Assembly (NCBI GenBank): GCA_936941155.1
Contig: CAKZJE010000031.1
Span: 225,129 to 289,128, forward strand
DNA: 64,000 bases
Direction of reading: 5' to 3'
Origin: an uncultured Methylomonas sp.
Lineage (GTDB): Bacteria; Pseudomonadota; Gammaproteobacteria; Methylococcales; Methylomonadaceae
The notes beneath the pieces are model-generated. The model saw only the letters and a list, made by a program, of their open reading frames with translations, did not search any database and had not been told where the DNA came from. Of this stretch, positions 34,643 through 44,830 are shown one piece after another; the stretch's first letter is position 1, and each line of letters starts with the position of its first letter. The translations under genes were made by a program, and so were the position numbers.

Positions 34643-36967
34643 ATGAATATCAAGCAAAATAATAAATTATCACAGACTCAGAGGAGTTTTTTCTCTGTTC
34701 GGATTGTGACCTGCTTATGTTTACTGCTGCTGCATGTAAATGCTGTGTGGGCGGGGGATTTAGCAATCAAGTCTTTGGAGTTTGCCACTCTTGCTGGGGA
34801 TAAAGTGCAGTTACAGTTAGAACTCGATGGAGTGGCTGTTAAGCCTAAAGTGTTTCAAACCGATAATCCAGCGCGAATTGCTTTAGATTTTGCGGGTGTT
34901 AAAAGTGCTCTAGCCAAAAAAAGTTTTTCAGTCAATAAAGGTGCTGTCAGTAGCGTCTATGTTGTCGAGGTTGCAGGTCGCACGCGCGTGGTAATTAATT
35001 TAGTTCAAGCAGTGCCCTATCAAACCAGTGAAGATGGCAATAAAGTTTTGGTCACTTTAAACGAAAGTACGCCACTGCCTGTAGAAGATAAAAAATCAGT
35101 CAAAGTTGAATCCGTACCAACCGCTGAGCTTGAAGCAGTTGTTGAAAAAATTGAGCCAGAAAAAGCCAGAAGGCAAAATGTTGTAGCAAGACTGCTTCCA
35201 AAACAAACGATCAAAGATGTAGATTTTAGACGTGGCGCAACAGGAAACGGCTTGTTGTTAATTGCTTTGGCTAAACCTAATACGGTGGTTGATGTTAAAG
35301 AAAAAGGTGGAAAAGTTGTTTTAAAGTTTTTGAACACAACGTTACCTGAAGCATTTAGAAAACGTTTTGATGTTTCAGATTTTGCTACGCCTGTGCAAAA
35401 AGTAGATGCTGTAAGTGTCGGTTCCGATACGATATTAACGGTATCCACAGTAGATGGTAATTATGAATATTCTTCTTATCAAGCAAATGGTTTATTAACA
35501 GTCGACTTTAAACCAATGACAGTAGCTGAAAAAGAAGCTGCTGCTAAAGCAAAGTTTCCTTATACAGGAAATAAATTGTCATTAAACTTTCAAAACATTG
35601 AAGTGAGAAATGTTTTGCAAGTTTTAGCCGACTTTACCGAGTTTAATTTGATCACTACAGAGGCAGTAGGTGGAAATATTACCTTGCGATTGAATGATGT
35701 TCCTTGGGATCAAGCTCTCGATTTAATTTTAAAATCGAAAGGATTAGGACAAAGAAAATCAGGAAACGTAGTATGGATAGCTCCTACCGCAGAAATTACT
35801 AAGTTGGAAAAAGAGGAAGAAGAATCGCAAAAAGTAGCTGTGCGATTAGAGGCTTTGCGTACTGAGTATATTCAAATTAACTATGCGAAAGCTGAAGATA
35901 TTAAAGCAATGTTAATGGGGCAAAGCACGACTGGTGGCGGTGCTACATCAACTGTAAATGCAGGTGCTGCCACTCAAAATGCAAACAATGGCGAAATAGA
36001 AACAGGGAAATTACTTTCTGCTCGTGGTATAGCAAGCGTTGATCCTCGAACTAACACCTTAATCGTGAAAGATGTAGTAGGAAAGTTAGATGAAATTAGA
36101 AGTTTGATTAAATTATTAGATGTGCCTGTGCGTCAAGTAATGATTGAATCACGAATTGTTATTGCTAATAAAAACTTTGCCCAAGATTTAGGGGTGAAAT
36201 TTGGAGTGGCTAGAGGCGCAAACGTAGGTTCGGGGAGAATGTTTGTAATGGGGCCTTCTGGCACTGTGTCTGGAATACCAACAGTTGACGATTCTGGCAA
36301 ACAGAATGGTGGTGGTACACTTGCAGGAACGACACCCTATCCAGGTGGGACTACAACAACAGGCACAACACCTGGGGCTTACTTGGTTGATTTGGGTGCT
36401 GCGGCGATGGCAGGACATCCTGCTGGTGCTTTAGCAATGACATTGGCTCGTGGCGCAGATTATGTGTTGAACTTAGAGCTTTCAGCCTTGCAAAATGAAA
36501 ATAAAGGTGAAATTCTTGCTAATCCTAGAGTTATAACCTCTGACAGAGTTCAGGCGAGTATTACCCAAGGTGTGACCATTCCTTATGTTTCACAAGGACA
36601 AGGTGGGGCATCGACAACAACGTGGAAAAAAGCAACTTTGGAGTTGGATGTAACACCGCAAATTACTCCTAATGGTAGCGTTATCATGGACTTAATGATT
36701 TCTAAGAATAACCCATCCGCAGATGGTACAGGAAGTATAGAAACAAGAGAGGTTAAAACAACCGTCCAAATTAACGATGGAGAAACTATTGTTTTAGGTG
36801 GTGTTTATGAATATGACTCAGGTCAAGATATTTATAAAATTCCTTTTTTTGGTGATTTACCAGGCATAGGGTTTTTATTTAAAAAGAATAATACCACTGA
36901 ACGTAAGCGTGAATTGTTAGTGTTTGTAACCCCAAAAATTGTGAAGGATGCTTTAACAATTCGCTAA
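34643..36967 (+). CDS. pilQ: Type IV pilus secretin PilQ
   Basis: A 774-residue outer-membrane secretin with a signal peptide ending near AVWAG. Two AMIN domains cover roughly 40-300, then a secretin N0 segment (LSLNFQNIEVRNVLQVLADFTEFNLI), an N1 with a Gly/Thr/Asn insert near 430-450, and the secretin core (PRVITSDRVQASI, IPYVSQGQ, ELDVTPQITPNGSVIMDL, VQINDGETIVLGGVYE). A Gly/Thr-rich segment near 550-580 is probably the gate loop. It is the last pil gene and is closed by a terminator. Confidence 0.96.
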   Translation: MNIKQNNKLSQTQRSFFSVRIVTCLCLLLLHVNAVWAGDLAIKSLEFATLAGDKVQLQLELDGVAVKPKVFQTDNPARIALDFAGVKSALAKKSFSVNKGAVSSVYVVEVAGRTRVVINLVQAVPYQTSEDGNKVLVTLNESTPLPVEDKKSVKVESVPTAELEAVVEKIEPEKARRQNVVARLLPKQTIKDVDFRRGATGNGLLLIALAKPNTVVDVKEKGGKVVLKFLNTTLPEAFRKRFDVSDFATPVQKVDAVSVGSDTILTVSTVDGNYEYSSYQANGLLTVDFKPMTVAEKEAAAKAKFPYTGNKLSLNFQNIEVRNVLQVLADFTEFNLITTEAVGGNITLRLNDVPWDQALDLILKSKGLGQRKSGNVVWIAPTAEITKLEKEEEESQKVAVRLEALRTEYIQINYAKAEDIKAMLMGQSTTGGGATSTVNAGAATQNANNGEIETGKLLSARGIASVDPRTNTLIVKDVVGKLDEIRSLIKLLDVPVRQVMIESRIVIANKNFAQDLGVKFGVARGANVGSGRMFVMGPSGTVSGIPTVDDSGKQNGGGTLAGTTPYPGGTTTTGTTPGAYLVDLGAAAMAGHPAGALAMTLARGADYVLNLELSALQNENKGEILANPRVITSDRVQASITQGVTIPYVSQGQGGASTTTWKKATLELDVTPQITPNGSVIMDLMISKNNPSADGTGSIETREVKTTVQINDGETIVLGGVYEYDSGQDIYKIPFFGDLPGIGFLFKKNNTTERKRELLVFVTPKIVKDALTIR

Positions 36968-36986
36968 CAAACTACAATTTGAAATA

Positions 36987-37012
36987 AAAAAGGGGCATAA
37001 TGCCCCTTTTTT
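36987..37012 (+). terminator. Terminator after pilQ
   Basis: AAAAAGGGGCA (36987-36997) and TGCCCCTTTTT (37001-37011) are perfect 11-base arms with loop TAA and a T-run. It separates the pil operon from aroK. Confidence 0.92.
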
Positions 37013-37035
37013 AATTTATTACTGCCCAGTTATTT

Positions 37036-37560
37036 ATGAGACGATCTGAGAATATATATTTAATTGGCCTAATGGGTGCTGGAAAAACCACTATTGGCAG
37101 ACAATTAGCACTTGCCTTACGTTTGCCTTTTTATGATAGTGATAAGGCAATTGAAGAAAATACCGGTGTTGATATTCCCACTATTTTTGAATATGAAGGC
37201 GAAAATGGCTTTAGAAATCGCGAACAATCTATGATCGCGCAATTGACAGAACTCGAAGGAATTGTTCTTGCAACTGGCGGTGGCGTTGTGTTGCGAGAAG
37301 AAAACCGTAAGGCTTTGCAAAATAATGGATTCGTAGTTTATTTGCAATGTTCGATAGAGCATATTTTGCAAAGAACTCGGCGTGATACACAACGGCCACT
37401 TTTGAATACTGAAGACCCGAAACAACGCCTTGAAACATTGCTTGAAGAAAGAGAATCGCTTTATATTCATTGCGCTGATTTCAAAATAGATACAGGCGAA
37501 ATGCAGAGCAAAGCCGTGGTTAAAGCAATATTGCAGGCTTTTGAAGACGCTAACGATTAA
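37036..37560 (+). CDS. aroK: Shikimate kinase
   Basis: A 174-residue enzyme that phosphorylates shikimate with ATP. Walker A is GLMGAGKTTIGR, the DxD is YDSDKAIEENTG, then GFRNREQSMI, LATGGGVVLREENR and RDTQRPLL. Starts 24 bases after the pilQ terminator and nine bases before aroB, the common aroK-aroB pair. Confidence 0.96.
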   Translation: MRRSENIYLIGLMGAGKTTIGRQLALALRLPFYDSDKAIEENTGVDIPTIFEYEGENGFRNREQSMIAQLTELEGIVLATGGGVVLREENRKALQNNGFVVYLQCSIEHILQRTRRDTQRPLLNTEDPKQRLETLLEERESLYIHCADFKIDTGEMQSKAVVKAILQAFEDAND

Positions 37561-37569
37561 AATAAGGTT

Positions 37570-38652
37570 ATGAAACAGTTAAAAGTTGATTTGGGCAAAA
37601 GAAGTTATCCAATTTATATTGGTGAGAATTTATTAGCGGAATCTGATGTTTTGGTTCAGCACATTAAGTCAAAACAAGTAGTGGTTGTGACTAACGCAAC
37701 AATTGCTCCTTTGTATTTAGAAACGGTATTAAACAAATTAACCGCCTATCAAGTAGCAACTGTTATTTTACCTGACGGCGAACAATATAAAACTTTAGAG
37801 CATGTTACGACTATTTTTACAGCTTTATTAGAGAAAAAGTTTAGTAGAAACGCAACATTAATTGCCTTAGGAGGTGGCGTTATCGGTGATATGGGCGGTT
37901 TTGCAGCGGCTTGTTATCAACGAGGCATACCTTTTATTCAAATCCCTACGACTTTATTGGCTCAAGTTGACTCATCTGTAGGGGGGAAAACTGGCGTTAA
38001 TCATGCTTTAGGGAAAAACATGATAGGGGCATTCTATCAGCCGCAAGCCGTTATTGCAGATACAACCGTGTTAGATACTTTAGACGACAGACAATTTGCA
38101 GCTGGATTAGCAGAAGTCATTAAATACGGGTTGATTGCTGATGTTGAATTTTTTGATTGGCTAGAACTAAATATAGAAAAATTGATTGCAAGAGAGAAAG
38201 ATGCACTCGCTTTTGCAATTGAAAAATCGTGTGCAACTAAAGCGAGAATTGTCGCAGAAGATGAATTTGAGTCCGGCGTGCGGGCTACATTGAACTTAGG
38301 ACATACGTTTGGACATGCCATTGAAACAGGAACGGGCTATGGCGAATATTTACATGGCGAGGCGGTAGCGATAGGAACATGCCAAGCAGCAGAGCTGTCC
38401 AAACGCTTAGGATGGTTGAATGATGAGGATATTGAAAGAATTATCAAAATTTTTGAACAAGTTAAGTTACCTGTAAAACCTCCAAAAACATTATCAACTG
38501 AACGCTATATTGAGTTAATGTCGGTTGATAAAAAAAACATAGATGGTGCGATTCGAGTCATTGGGTTAGAAAAAATTGGCGCGGCTTCATTGCCTTTCAA
38601 TGTCAAGCGCGAAGTTTTAGAGCAAACCCTGAATAGTTTTTTTGAAATCTAG
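37570..38652 (+). CDS. aroB: 3-dehydroquinate synthase
   Basis: A 360-residue NAD- and metal-dependent enzyme of the shikimate pathway. Motifs: [60 protein letters not shown], and the metal-binding [10 protein letters not shown] and HGEAVAIG. It is adjacent to aroK and damX. Confidence 0.97.
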   Translation: MKQLKVDLGKRSYPIYIGENLLAESDVLVQHIKSKQVVVVTNATIAPLYLETVLNKLTAYQVATVILPDGEQYKTLEHVTTIFTALLEKKFSRNATLIALGGGVIGDMGGFAAACYQRGIPFIQIPTTLLAQVDSSVGGKTGVNHALGKNMIGAFYQPQAVIADTTVLDTLDDRQFAAGLAEVIKYGLIADVEFFDWLELNIEKLIAREKDALAFAIEKSCATKARIVAEDEFESGVRATLNLGHTFGHAIETGTGYGEYLHGEAVAIGTCQAAELSKRLGWLNDEDIERIIKIFEQVKLPVKPPKTLSTERYIELMSVDKKNIDGAIRVIGLEKIGAASLPFNVKREVLEQTLNSFFEI

Positions 38653-38661
38653 TGTATTAAC

Positions 38662-39951
38662 GTGATTGTTGAAACACAGACTCCAAACTTTTATGGATTG
38701 ATAAGCAAAGAGCGAGCAGAGAAATTCGATTTATTGGGGCAACTCATCTTAAATCAACGCGAAACTATTATTCTGTGTGGTTCTGATGGGATAGGAAAAA
38801 CCACGCTTCTGAATTATTTCAAAAAGCAAAGAGAAAATATTTGGGCGATTTGTCTGCTTCAAGGATTAGAAACGTTAAATTTTGACCAAATTGAAACACG
38901 CCTTATTTCAACAATACAGCAGTACAATCCTGAGTTAGCAAATCATGATTTGCAATCTGCATTAAGTTTCTGTGAACAACAGCAACAAAAAGCTGTGTTG
39001 ATGATTGATGATGCAGTGAATTTAACTGCCGGACTTATTTCCACACTAACAGAATATGCGTTACACAACCCTGTTCTGAGAGTTGTTTTCGCATTTACAA
39101 GAGAGCAACTGTATTTAAAAAACACCATAGATCGCGTACTAGATGATTGCTATTTTATGGAGATTCCTGCATTAACAAAGCCACAACTTGCAGTTTTTGT
39201 AAAAGACTGTGCTGTATTTTCAAATGCAGAGAGTGAAAGTCCAGAAATTAACGAGAAATTACTCAATAAGTTTTATCAGCGCACAGCTGGAGTTCCTGGA
39301 AAAATAGTTGCAGACTTTTCGTTTTTAATCAAAAAAGAACAAAAAAACAAACTTAGTCTTTCTGTAAAAGCTGTATTAGCCATCTGTTTTATTATAGTAA
39401 GTGTCGTTTCTCTTTGGGTATATAAAACAATTCGCGAACCGGTACAGTTAAATTTACAGTTCAAACCGAAAACTTTACCATTAATTTCTGTTAAGCCATT
39501 GATAAAACAAAATCATGGCAAAATAGATAATCAAAAAAATACTGAGAACGTTAATAAAGTTGTTGCATTATCGAAACCAGTAGAGACGCAAACCAATCAA
39601 CAAACTATTAAACAAGATGCTGATGAGCAGTGGATTTTACAACAATCAGCAGGAAAATATACTTTGCAGTTGATGGCATTATCAAGCAAAAAAGCTTTGC
39701 AAAATATTGAAAAAAAACATCCAAGTTTACAAGAAGAGTTGAAGATTTTGCAGACAAAAAGTAAAAATCGAGAAAAGTTTGTGTTGTTATATGGCTCTTT
39801 TGCAGATACAAAGACCGCTTATTTAGCTGTGCGTCTATTACCAGCCGAGTTTAAGCAAGCATGGCCACGACAAATTAGAACATTACAGTACGAAGTTAAA
39901 AAACGAACTGCTTTATTATTAAATCCAAATCAATCGCCTTTAAAACAATGA
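38662..39951 (+). CDS. damX: DamX-like AAA/SPOR protein
   Basis: A 429-residue membrane protein starting at GTG. Residues 1-220 form a P-loop ATPase of the ExeA/DamX type with Walker A GSDGIGKT at 40-47 and the Walker B-like [12 protein letters not shown] membrane helix follows ([17 protein letters not shown], near 235-252), then a low-complexity linker and a C-terminal SPOR domain ([16 protein letters not shown] ... [22 protein letters not shown]). SPOR domains bind denuded septal glycan. The order aroB-damX matches other gammaproteobacteria. Its stop overlaps hemE ATG (ATGA). Confidence 0.85.
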   Translation: MIVETQTPNFYGLISKERAEKFDLLGQLILNQRETIILCGSDGIGKTTLLNYFKKQRENIWAICLLQGLETLNFDQIETRLISTIQQYNPELANHDLQSALSFCEQQQQKAVLMIDDAVNLTAGLISTLTEYALHNPVLRVVFAFTREQLYLKNTIDRVLDDCYFMEIPALTKPQLAVFVKDCAVFSNAESESPEINEKLLNKFYQRTAGVPGKIVADFSFLIKKEQKNKLSLSVKAVLAICFIIVSVVSLWVYKTIREPVQLNLQFKPKTLPLISVKPLIKQNHGKIDNQKNTENVNKVVALSKPVETQTNQQTIKQDADEQWILQQSAGKYTLQLMALSSKKALQNIEKKHPSLQEELKILQTKSKNREKFVLLYGSFADTKTAYLAVRLLPAEFKQAWPRQIRTLQYEVKKRTALLLNPNQSPLKQ

Positions 39952-41021
39952 CTTTTTTGAAAAACGATATTTTTATTAAAACCCTATTAAAACAACCTGT
40001 TGATAGAACGCCAATTTGGATGATGCGGCAAGCTGGGCGTTATTTACCTGAATATCGTAAAGTGCGTGAACAAGCGGGTAGTTTTTTGGATTTGTGTACT
40101 AATCCAGAGCTTGCTTGTGAAGTGACATTACAGCCTTTGGAGCGGTTTGATTTTGATGCGGCAATTTTATTTTCAGATATTTTAACGATTCCAGACGCGA
40201 TGGGATTAGGGCTTTATTTTACTGAAGGCGAAGGGCCTAAATTTAAGAGACCGATAAAAACTGCGGCAGATATTCAAGCATTGCCGATTCCTGATCCTAA
40301 TATTGAACTGCGGTATGTTACCGATGCTGTGAGCTTAATCAGAAAAAATTTGCAAGGGCGTGTGCCATTGATTGGTTTTTCTGGAAGTCCATGGACACTG
40401 GCAACTTATATGGTTGAAGGTGGTAGCAGTAAAAGTTTTCAAAAAATTAAAAGTATGATGTATAACGAGCCGAGATTAACACATCAAATGCTTGATAAAC
40501 TCGCGCAATCTGTTGCTTTGTATTTGAATGCACAAATTGAAGCAGGGGCGCAAGCGGTGATGTTGTTTGATACTTGGGGAGGGATGCTGAGTACAGAGGA
40601 TTATCTGGAGTTTTCGCTTTATTACGCAAAACAAGTTAGACAGCTGTTAAAAACTGACTGTGACGGTCAAAAAGTGCCTACCATTCTGTTTACCAAAGGC
40701 GGCGGACTGTGGTTGGAATCTATGGCTGATACTGGGTATGATGCTTTAGGATTGGATTGGCAGACGGATATAGCCCAAGCGCGTGTTCGTGTGGGTGACA
40801 AAGTTGCATTGCAGGGGAATCTTGATCCTGTTGCTTTGTATGCAGAACCGCAAGTGATTGCTGATAAAGTAAAAACGATTTTGCAGAAATACGGTAATGG
40901 CTCAGGGCATGTTTTCAATTTGGGACATGGAATTTTGCCCGATATGAATCCAGAACATGTTAAAGCGATGGTGGATGCAGTACATGAGTTTAGTCTGCCT
41001 TATCATCAAAATGCGATGTAA
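39948..41021 (+). CDS. hemE: Uroporphyrinogen decarboxylase
   Basis: A 357-residue enzyme that decarboxylates uroporphyrinogen III to coproporphyrinogen III in haem synthesis. Signatures are [16 protein letters not shown] near the N-terminus, [34 protein letters not shown] and [14 protein letters not shown]. It is coupled to damX by a four-base overlap. Confidence 0.97.
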   Translation: MTFLKNDIFIKTLLKQPVDRTPIWMMRQAGRYLPEYRKVREQAGSFLDLCTNPELACEVTLQPLERFDFDAAILFSDILTIPDAMGLGLYFTEGEGPKFKRPIKTAADIQALPIPDPNIELRYVTDAVSLIRKNLQGRVPLIGFSGSPWTLATYMVEGGSSKSFQKIKSMMYNEPRLTHQMLDKLAQSVALYLNAQIEAGAQAVMLFDTWGGMLSTEDYLEFSLYYAKQVRQLLKTDCDGQKVPTILFTKGGGLWLESMADTGYDALGLDWQTDIAQARVRVGDKVALQGNLDPVALYAEPQVIADKVKTILQKYGNGSGHVFNLGHGILPDMNPEHVKAMVDAVHEFSLPYHQNAM

Positions 41022-41045
41022 TAAATTATTTAAAAAGGTGCTTTT

Positions 41046-41519
41046 ATGAAAAATTTGGCGATAGTTTTAGGATTGTTTCTTTTGGTTTTTGACGGATATA
41101 GCTATGCAGAGCAATCTGAAAAAACAGTTATGGCTGAGCCGACTAAAATTGATGTTTATAGAAGTCCTAGCTGTAGTTGCTGTGGTAAATGGGTGGCACA
41201 TTTAAAAGAAAGTAATTTTCAGATTAAAGATAATGTCACTGAGGATGTGCAGGCAATAAAAGATAAGTATGGCGTTTCAAAAGCAATGGCTTCTTGTCAT
41301 ACTGCTGTGGTTAATGGGTATGTGATTGAAGGGCATGTGCCTGCAAATGATATAAAAAAACTATTAAAAATTAAGCCGCATGTAGTTGGTATTACTGTTC
41401 CTGCAATGCCTAGTGGTACGCCGGGTATGGAAATGGGTGGAAAGGCAGATGCTTATAATGTGATGAGTTTTGATAAGAACCAAAACTATCAGGTTTTTAC
41501 TCATTATGAGGGCAAATAA
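41046..41519 (+). CDS. DUF411 periplasmic metal-binding protein
   Basis: A 157-residue protein with a signal peptide (MKNLAIVLGLFLLVFDGYSYA) and the DUF411 core: IDVYRSPSCSCCGKWVAHL, then ASCHTAVVNGYVIEGHVPA, and PGMEMGG. The cysteines and the methionine-rich end suggest copper handling, which fits its place 1.6 kb from the copper enzyme pMMO; that is inference. The stop overlaps the glk ATG as TAATG. Confidence 0.88.
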   Translation: MKNLAIVLGLFLLVFDGYSYAEQSEKTVMAEPTKIDVYRSPSCSCCGKWVAHLKESNFQIKDNVTEDVQAIKDKYGVSKAMASCHTAVVNGYVIEGHVPANDIKKLLKIKPHVVGITVPAMPSGTPGMEMGGKADAYNVMSFDKNQNYQVFTHYEGK

Positions 41520-42496
41520 TGATTCTGGCAGGTGATGTGGGAGGAACGAAAACGCTCTTAGCGTTATATGAGCAACGAGATTCACAATGGAATTGCATTA
41601 AGAAGCATCAGTATTCTAGCGGTGATTTTGCTAACTTTTCAGATGTGTTGAACTTGTTTTTAGCGGATGCTGTTGTTACACAGGTTTGTATTGGTGTTGC
41701 GGGCCCGGTTGTTGATGGTGAATGTCGTACTACTAATTTGCCTTGGTTTTTAAAAAGTGCAGAAATAGCACAACAAACTGGAGCTGCCGGTGTTTTATTG
41801 CTTAATGATTTAGAGGCAATGGCATGGGGCGTTTTAAACTTGCCGGCGAGTGATTTTGTAGAACTGAACTCCTCTGCAAAGGTAAAGCAAGGCAATATAG
41901 CCGTATTAGCAGCAGGAACTGGATTAGGCGAGGCAATCGTAGCGTGGGATGGTCAAAAACATCATGTTATTGCGTCAGAAGGTGGCAATACAGATTTTGC
42001 TCCGAATAATGAAGAAGAAATTTCATTATTACGATATTTGATGGGAATTTATCCAGAACATGTTTGTTATGAAAGAGTTTTGTCTGGACAAGGGCTAGTT
42101 AATCTTTATCAGTTTTTAAAAAACATTAATTACGCACCAGTTAATGCTAAAACTGAACAACAAATGCAAGAAACTGACCCGGCTGCTGTAGTAAGTGCTT
42201 TGGGAATCTCAGGTGAAGATATTTTATGCGCTAAAGCTTTGGCAATGTTTTGCCGGATATACGGGGCAGAAGCAAGCAATCTTGCTCTTAAATGCTTACC
42301 TTACAGCGGAGTAATATTGGCGGGTGGCATTGCTGCAAAAATATTATCTTTTATGCAACAAGGAATATTCATGGATGGTTTTTTAGCCAAAGGACGTTAT
42401 AAATATGTGCTGGAGTCTATTTCGGTAAGAATTTGTACAAATACTGAAGCTGCATTATGGGGGGCTGCTTTTTGTGCTATGAAAGCCGCTGTATAA
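41519..42496 (+). CDS. glk: Glucokinase (Glk family)
   Basis: A 325-residue hexokinase-fold enzyme: MILAGDVGGTKTLLALYE (phosphate 1), VCIGVAGPVVDGECRTTNLPW (substrate region), LLNDLEAMAWGV, AAGTGLGEAIV and VILAGGIAAKILS. It phosphorylates glucose with ATP; in methanotrophs it likely serves glycogen or sugar storage turnover. It is coupled to the DUF411 gene. Confidence 0.93.
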   Translation: MILAGDVGGTKTLLALYEQRDSQWNCIKKHQYSSGDFANFSDVLNLFLADAVVTQVCIGVAGPVVDGECRTTNLPWFLKSAEIAQQTGAAGVLLLNDLEAMAWGVLNLPASDFVELNSSAKVKQGNIAVLAAGTGLGEAIVAWDGQKHHVIASEGGNTDFAPNNEEEISLLRYLMGIYPEHVCYERVLSGQGLVNLYQFLKNINYAPVNAKTEQQMQETDPAAVVSALGISGEDILCAKALAMFCRIYGAEASNLALKCLPYSGVILAGGIAAKILSFMQQGIFMDGFLAKGRYKYVLESISVRICTNTEAALWGAAFCAMKAAV

Positions 42497-43112
42497 GTTA
42501 ATCTAAGTTTAGAATTACTGAATAAGTGATCTATCCGTGGCTTGCGTTGCCAATAGATAGTTTTTAATGGCTCTATAATTATAATAGTTTGGAGGGTTTT
42601 AAAAACGCCACGCAACGAGTAGTAAGGTTTACAGCGTCTAAATCAAACTCAGGTTAAATACAGAGTTGCAATAAATCCCAACTAAATGAAATGGCTGATT
42701 TTTGATGAGTCGATTTAAAGGATATGTGGTTTTAAAACTATCCGAAGTGTTGATTGTTAGGGCTATGATCACTTATAAAGTATCTAGTGCCGCTTTTTGC
42801 TGAAACTGAGAGATGAGTCAGGCGATAGTTAGAATTGCGTGTATTGACAGGGAGTCAGGTAAAATAAAGATAGAGTTGTATTTAAGAGCTTGGTTTTTAA
42901 TAATAAATACAAAAAAAATATGAAGGCTATGTTGCTGTTTTAAAAAATATGCGATTTGGGCTTGACATAGTCAATTGAAGTGGTAGACTCACTCCACACA
43001 ACAAGGAAGATGTGATGTTGTTTAAAGCTAATACAACTTGACGCAAGGAAGTAAACTAAGAAACTTCGGGTTGATTAACCAGAAATTTTAATAAATATTT
43101 AGGAGGTAGAAT
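42497..43112. promoter_or_regulatory. Upstream region and leader of pmoCAB
   Basis: 616 bases without a gene between glk and pmoC. A long control region fits a highly expressed operon. The 3' part holds the promoter at 42962-42989 and a leader of about 120 bases with two small hairpins: GAAGT...ACTTC (43048-43067) and GGTTGATTAACC (43069-43080), then AGGAGGT at 43101-43107. Further up, a TTGACA at 42844-42849 and TATAATTATAAT near 42574 may mark other promoters. No small RNA gene can be named. Confidence 0.6.
42962..42989 (+). promoter_or_regulatory. Candidate sigma-70 promoter of pmoCAB
   Basis: A perfect -35 TTGACA at 42962-42967, then 16 bases and TAGACT at 42984-42989 (four of six). It stands about 120 bases upstream of pmoC. 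Many methanotroph pmoC genes have sigma-70-type promoters with a leader of this size. Confidence 0.6.
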
Positions 43113-43865
43113 ATGGCTGCTACAACTGAGTCAGTCAAAGCTGATGCTGCAGAAGCTCCGCTTTTAAACAAAAGAAACCTAATTGCTGGTTTTATGTTGT
43201 ATCTTGTGTTTTATTCATTTATTCGTTGGTATGAAGGCGTTTATGGATGGTCTGCTGGTTTAGATTCATTCGCGCCAGAGTTCGAGACATATTGGATGAA
43301 TATGCTGTATATCGAAATGGTTATTGAAGTGTTGTTGTTCTCTTCAATTAATGGCTGGTTGTGGAAAACTCGTGACCGTAAAGTTATGTCAATTACTCCA
43401 CGTGAAGAATTAAGAAGACACTTCACACATTGGACATGGTTAGTAATGTACGGCTGGGCAATTTATTGGGGTGCTAGTTATTTTACAGAGCAAGATGGTA
43501 CATGGCATCAAACAATTGTTCGTGATACTGACTTTACACCAAGTCATATTATTGAGTTCTATTTGTCTTATCCAATCTACATTATTACTGGTACTGGAGC
43601 TTTTATGTATGCAAAAACAAGATTGCCTACATACCAAGAAGGTTTGCATTTGATGTATTTGGTTTCTGTTGTTGGTCCTTTCATGATTCTGCCAAATGTT
43701 GGTCTGAATGAGTGGGGTCATACATTCTGGTTTATGGAAGAGTTATTTGTTGCTCCATTGCATTACGGTTTCGTATTCTTTGGTTGGGCAGCTCTTGCAA
43801 TTATGGGTGTTGTGAACACAGAAGTCATGACAATCACAAAATTATTGAAAAAAGATTTGGCTTAA
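43113..43865 (+). CDS. pmoC: Particulate methane monooxygenase subunit C
   Basis: A 250-residue membrane protein with about six helices. Copper-site ligands are complete: Asp128, His132, His145 (DGTWH ... SH; equivalent to D156/H160/H173 of M. capsulatus) and Asn199, His203, His217 (NEWGH ... PLH; equivalent to N227/H231/H245). The latter set lies in the strongly conserved NVGLNEWGHTFWFMEE. It has the shorter N-terminus of Methylobacter-like enzymes. AGGAGGT sits five bases before ATG. First gene of the operon. Confidence 0.98.
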   Translation: MAATTESVKADAAEAPLLNKRNLIAGFMLYLVFYSFIRWYEGVYGWSAGLDSFAPEFETYWMNMLYIEMVIEVLLFSSINGWLWKTRDRKVMSITPREELRRHFTHWTWLVMYGWAIYWGASYFTEQDGTWHQTIVRDTDFTPSHIIEFYLSYPIYIITGTGAFMYAKTRLPTYQEGLHLMYLVSVVGPFMILPNVGLNEWGHTFWFMEELFVAPLHYGFVFFGWAALAIMGVVNTEVMTITKLLKKDLA

Positions 43866-43905
43866 TAGTTGAATGCTTTTCGATAAAACAATGCTATCTC
43901 CTAGT

Positions 43906-43933
43906 TATGTCCTGATTTAATTTTCGGGACATA
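43906..43933 (+). promoter_or_regulatory. Hairpin between pmoC and pmoA
   Basis: TATGTCC (43906-43912) and GGACATA (43927-43933) with a 14-base loop, in the 122-base gap. There is no T-run, so it may be an RNA processing or stability element. pmoA has AGGAGGT before its ATG. Confidence 0.55.
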
Positions 43934-43987
43934 CAAAGCTGAGTTAGTAAATAAAAAATATAATTTTAATTTTTAGGAGGTAAGCTA

Positions 43988-44737
43988 ATGAGCGCATCTC
44001 AATCAGCTGTAAGATCTCGTGCGGAAGCTGTTCAAGTTTCTCGTACATTCGACTGGATGATTCTCTTTACAGTGTTCACTGCGGTTCTTGGTGGATATCA
44101 CATTCACTATATGTTGACTGGTGGTGACTGGGACTTTTGGACTGACTGGAAAGATAGACGTCTGTGGGTAACTGTAGCACCTATCGTATCTATTACATTT
44201 CCTGCTGCAGTTCAAGCGTGTTTGTGGTATAGATATCGCTTGCCGTTTGGTGCTGTAGTTTCTGTTTTGGCATTGATGTTGGGTGAGTGGATTAATAGAT
44301 ATCTGAATTTCTGGGGATGGACATATTTCCCTGTTAATTTCTGCTTTCCATCTAACTTAATTCCAGGTGCTATTGTTCTTGATGTTGTGTTAATGTTATC
44401 AAGCAGCTTAACTGCAACTGCAGTTATTGGTGGTTTAGCGTATGGTTTGTTATTCTATCCTGGTAACTGGCCAATTATAGCTCCATTACACGTTCCTGTT
44501 GAATACAATGGTATGATGATGACTTTAGCGGACTTGCAAGGCTATCATTATGTACGCACAGGAACTCCAGAGTACATTAGAATGGTTGAAAAAGGTACTT
44601 TGAGAACTTTCGGTAAAGACGTTGCTCCTGTATCTGCGTTTTTCTCTGGTTTCGTTTCTATTATTATCTATTTCTTGTGGCATTTCTTCGGTAGATGGTT
44701 TTCAAAAACTGATTTCGTTGATAGCTCAAACGTTTAA
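43988..44737 (+). CDS. pmoA: Particulate methane monooxygenase subunit A
   Basis: A 249-residue membrane protein with about seven helices. It contains the classic region GGDWDFWTDWKDRRLW (site of the universal pmoA primer GGNGACTGGGAC), FPAAVQACLWYRYRLPFGA and LGEWINRYLNFWGWTYFPVNF. These residues are typical of gammaproteobacterial type I methanotrophs and not of ammonia oxidisers. AGGAGGT lies seven bases before ATG. Confidence 0.98.
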   Translation: MSASQSAVRSRAEAVQVSRTFDWMILFTVFTAVLGGYHIHYMLTGGDWDFWTDWKDRRLWVTVAPIVSITFPAAVQACLWYRYRLPFGAVVSVLALMLGEWINRYLNFWGWTYFPVNFCFPSNLIPGAIVLDVVLMLSSSLTATAVIGGLAYGLLFYPGNWPIIAPLHVPVEYNGMMMTLADLQGYHYVRTGTPEYIRMVEKGTLRTFGKDVAPVSAFFSGFVSIIIYFLWHFFGRWFSKTDFVDSSNV

Positions 44738-44767
44738 TCGAAAACCAAAATACACGAAATTTCAGAA

Positions 44768-44790
44768 CTGGCAATAATAACTATTGCCAG
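44768..44790 (+). promoter_or_regulatory. Hairpin between pmoA and pmoB
   Basis: CTGGCAAT (44768-44775) and ATTGCCAG (44783-44790) are perfect 8-base arms. No T-run follows, so it probably stabilises or marks processing of the pmo mRNA. The next gene has GAGGAGG before its ATG. Confidence 0.6.
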
Positions 44791-44830
44791 GTAACCTAAA
44801 AATAGATTCTCTAGTAATAGAGGAGGATAT

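Noticed and set aside
42844..42873. A second pmo promoter with TTGACA at 42844
   Set aside because: No acceptable -10 hexamer stands 16-18 bases downstream, so it is only mentioned as a possibility.
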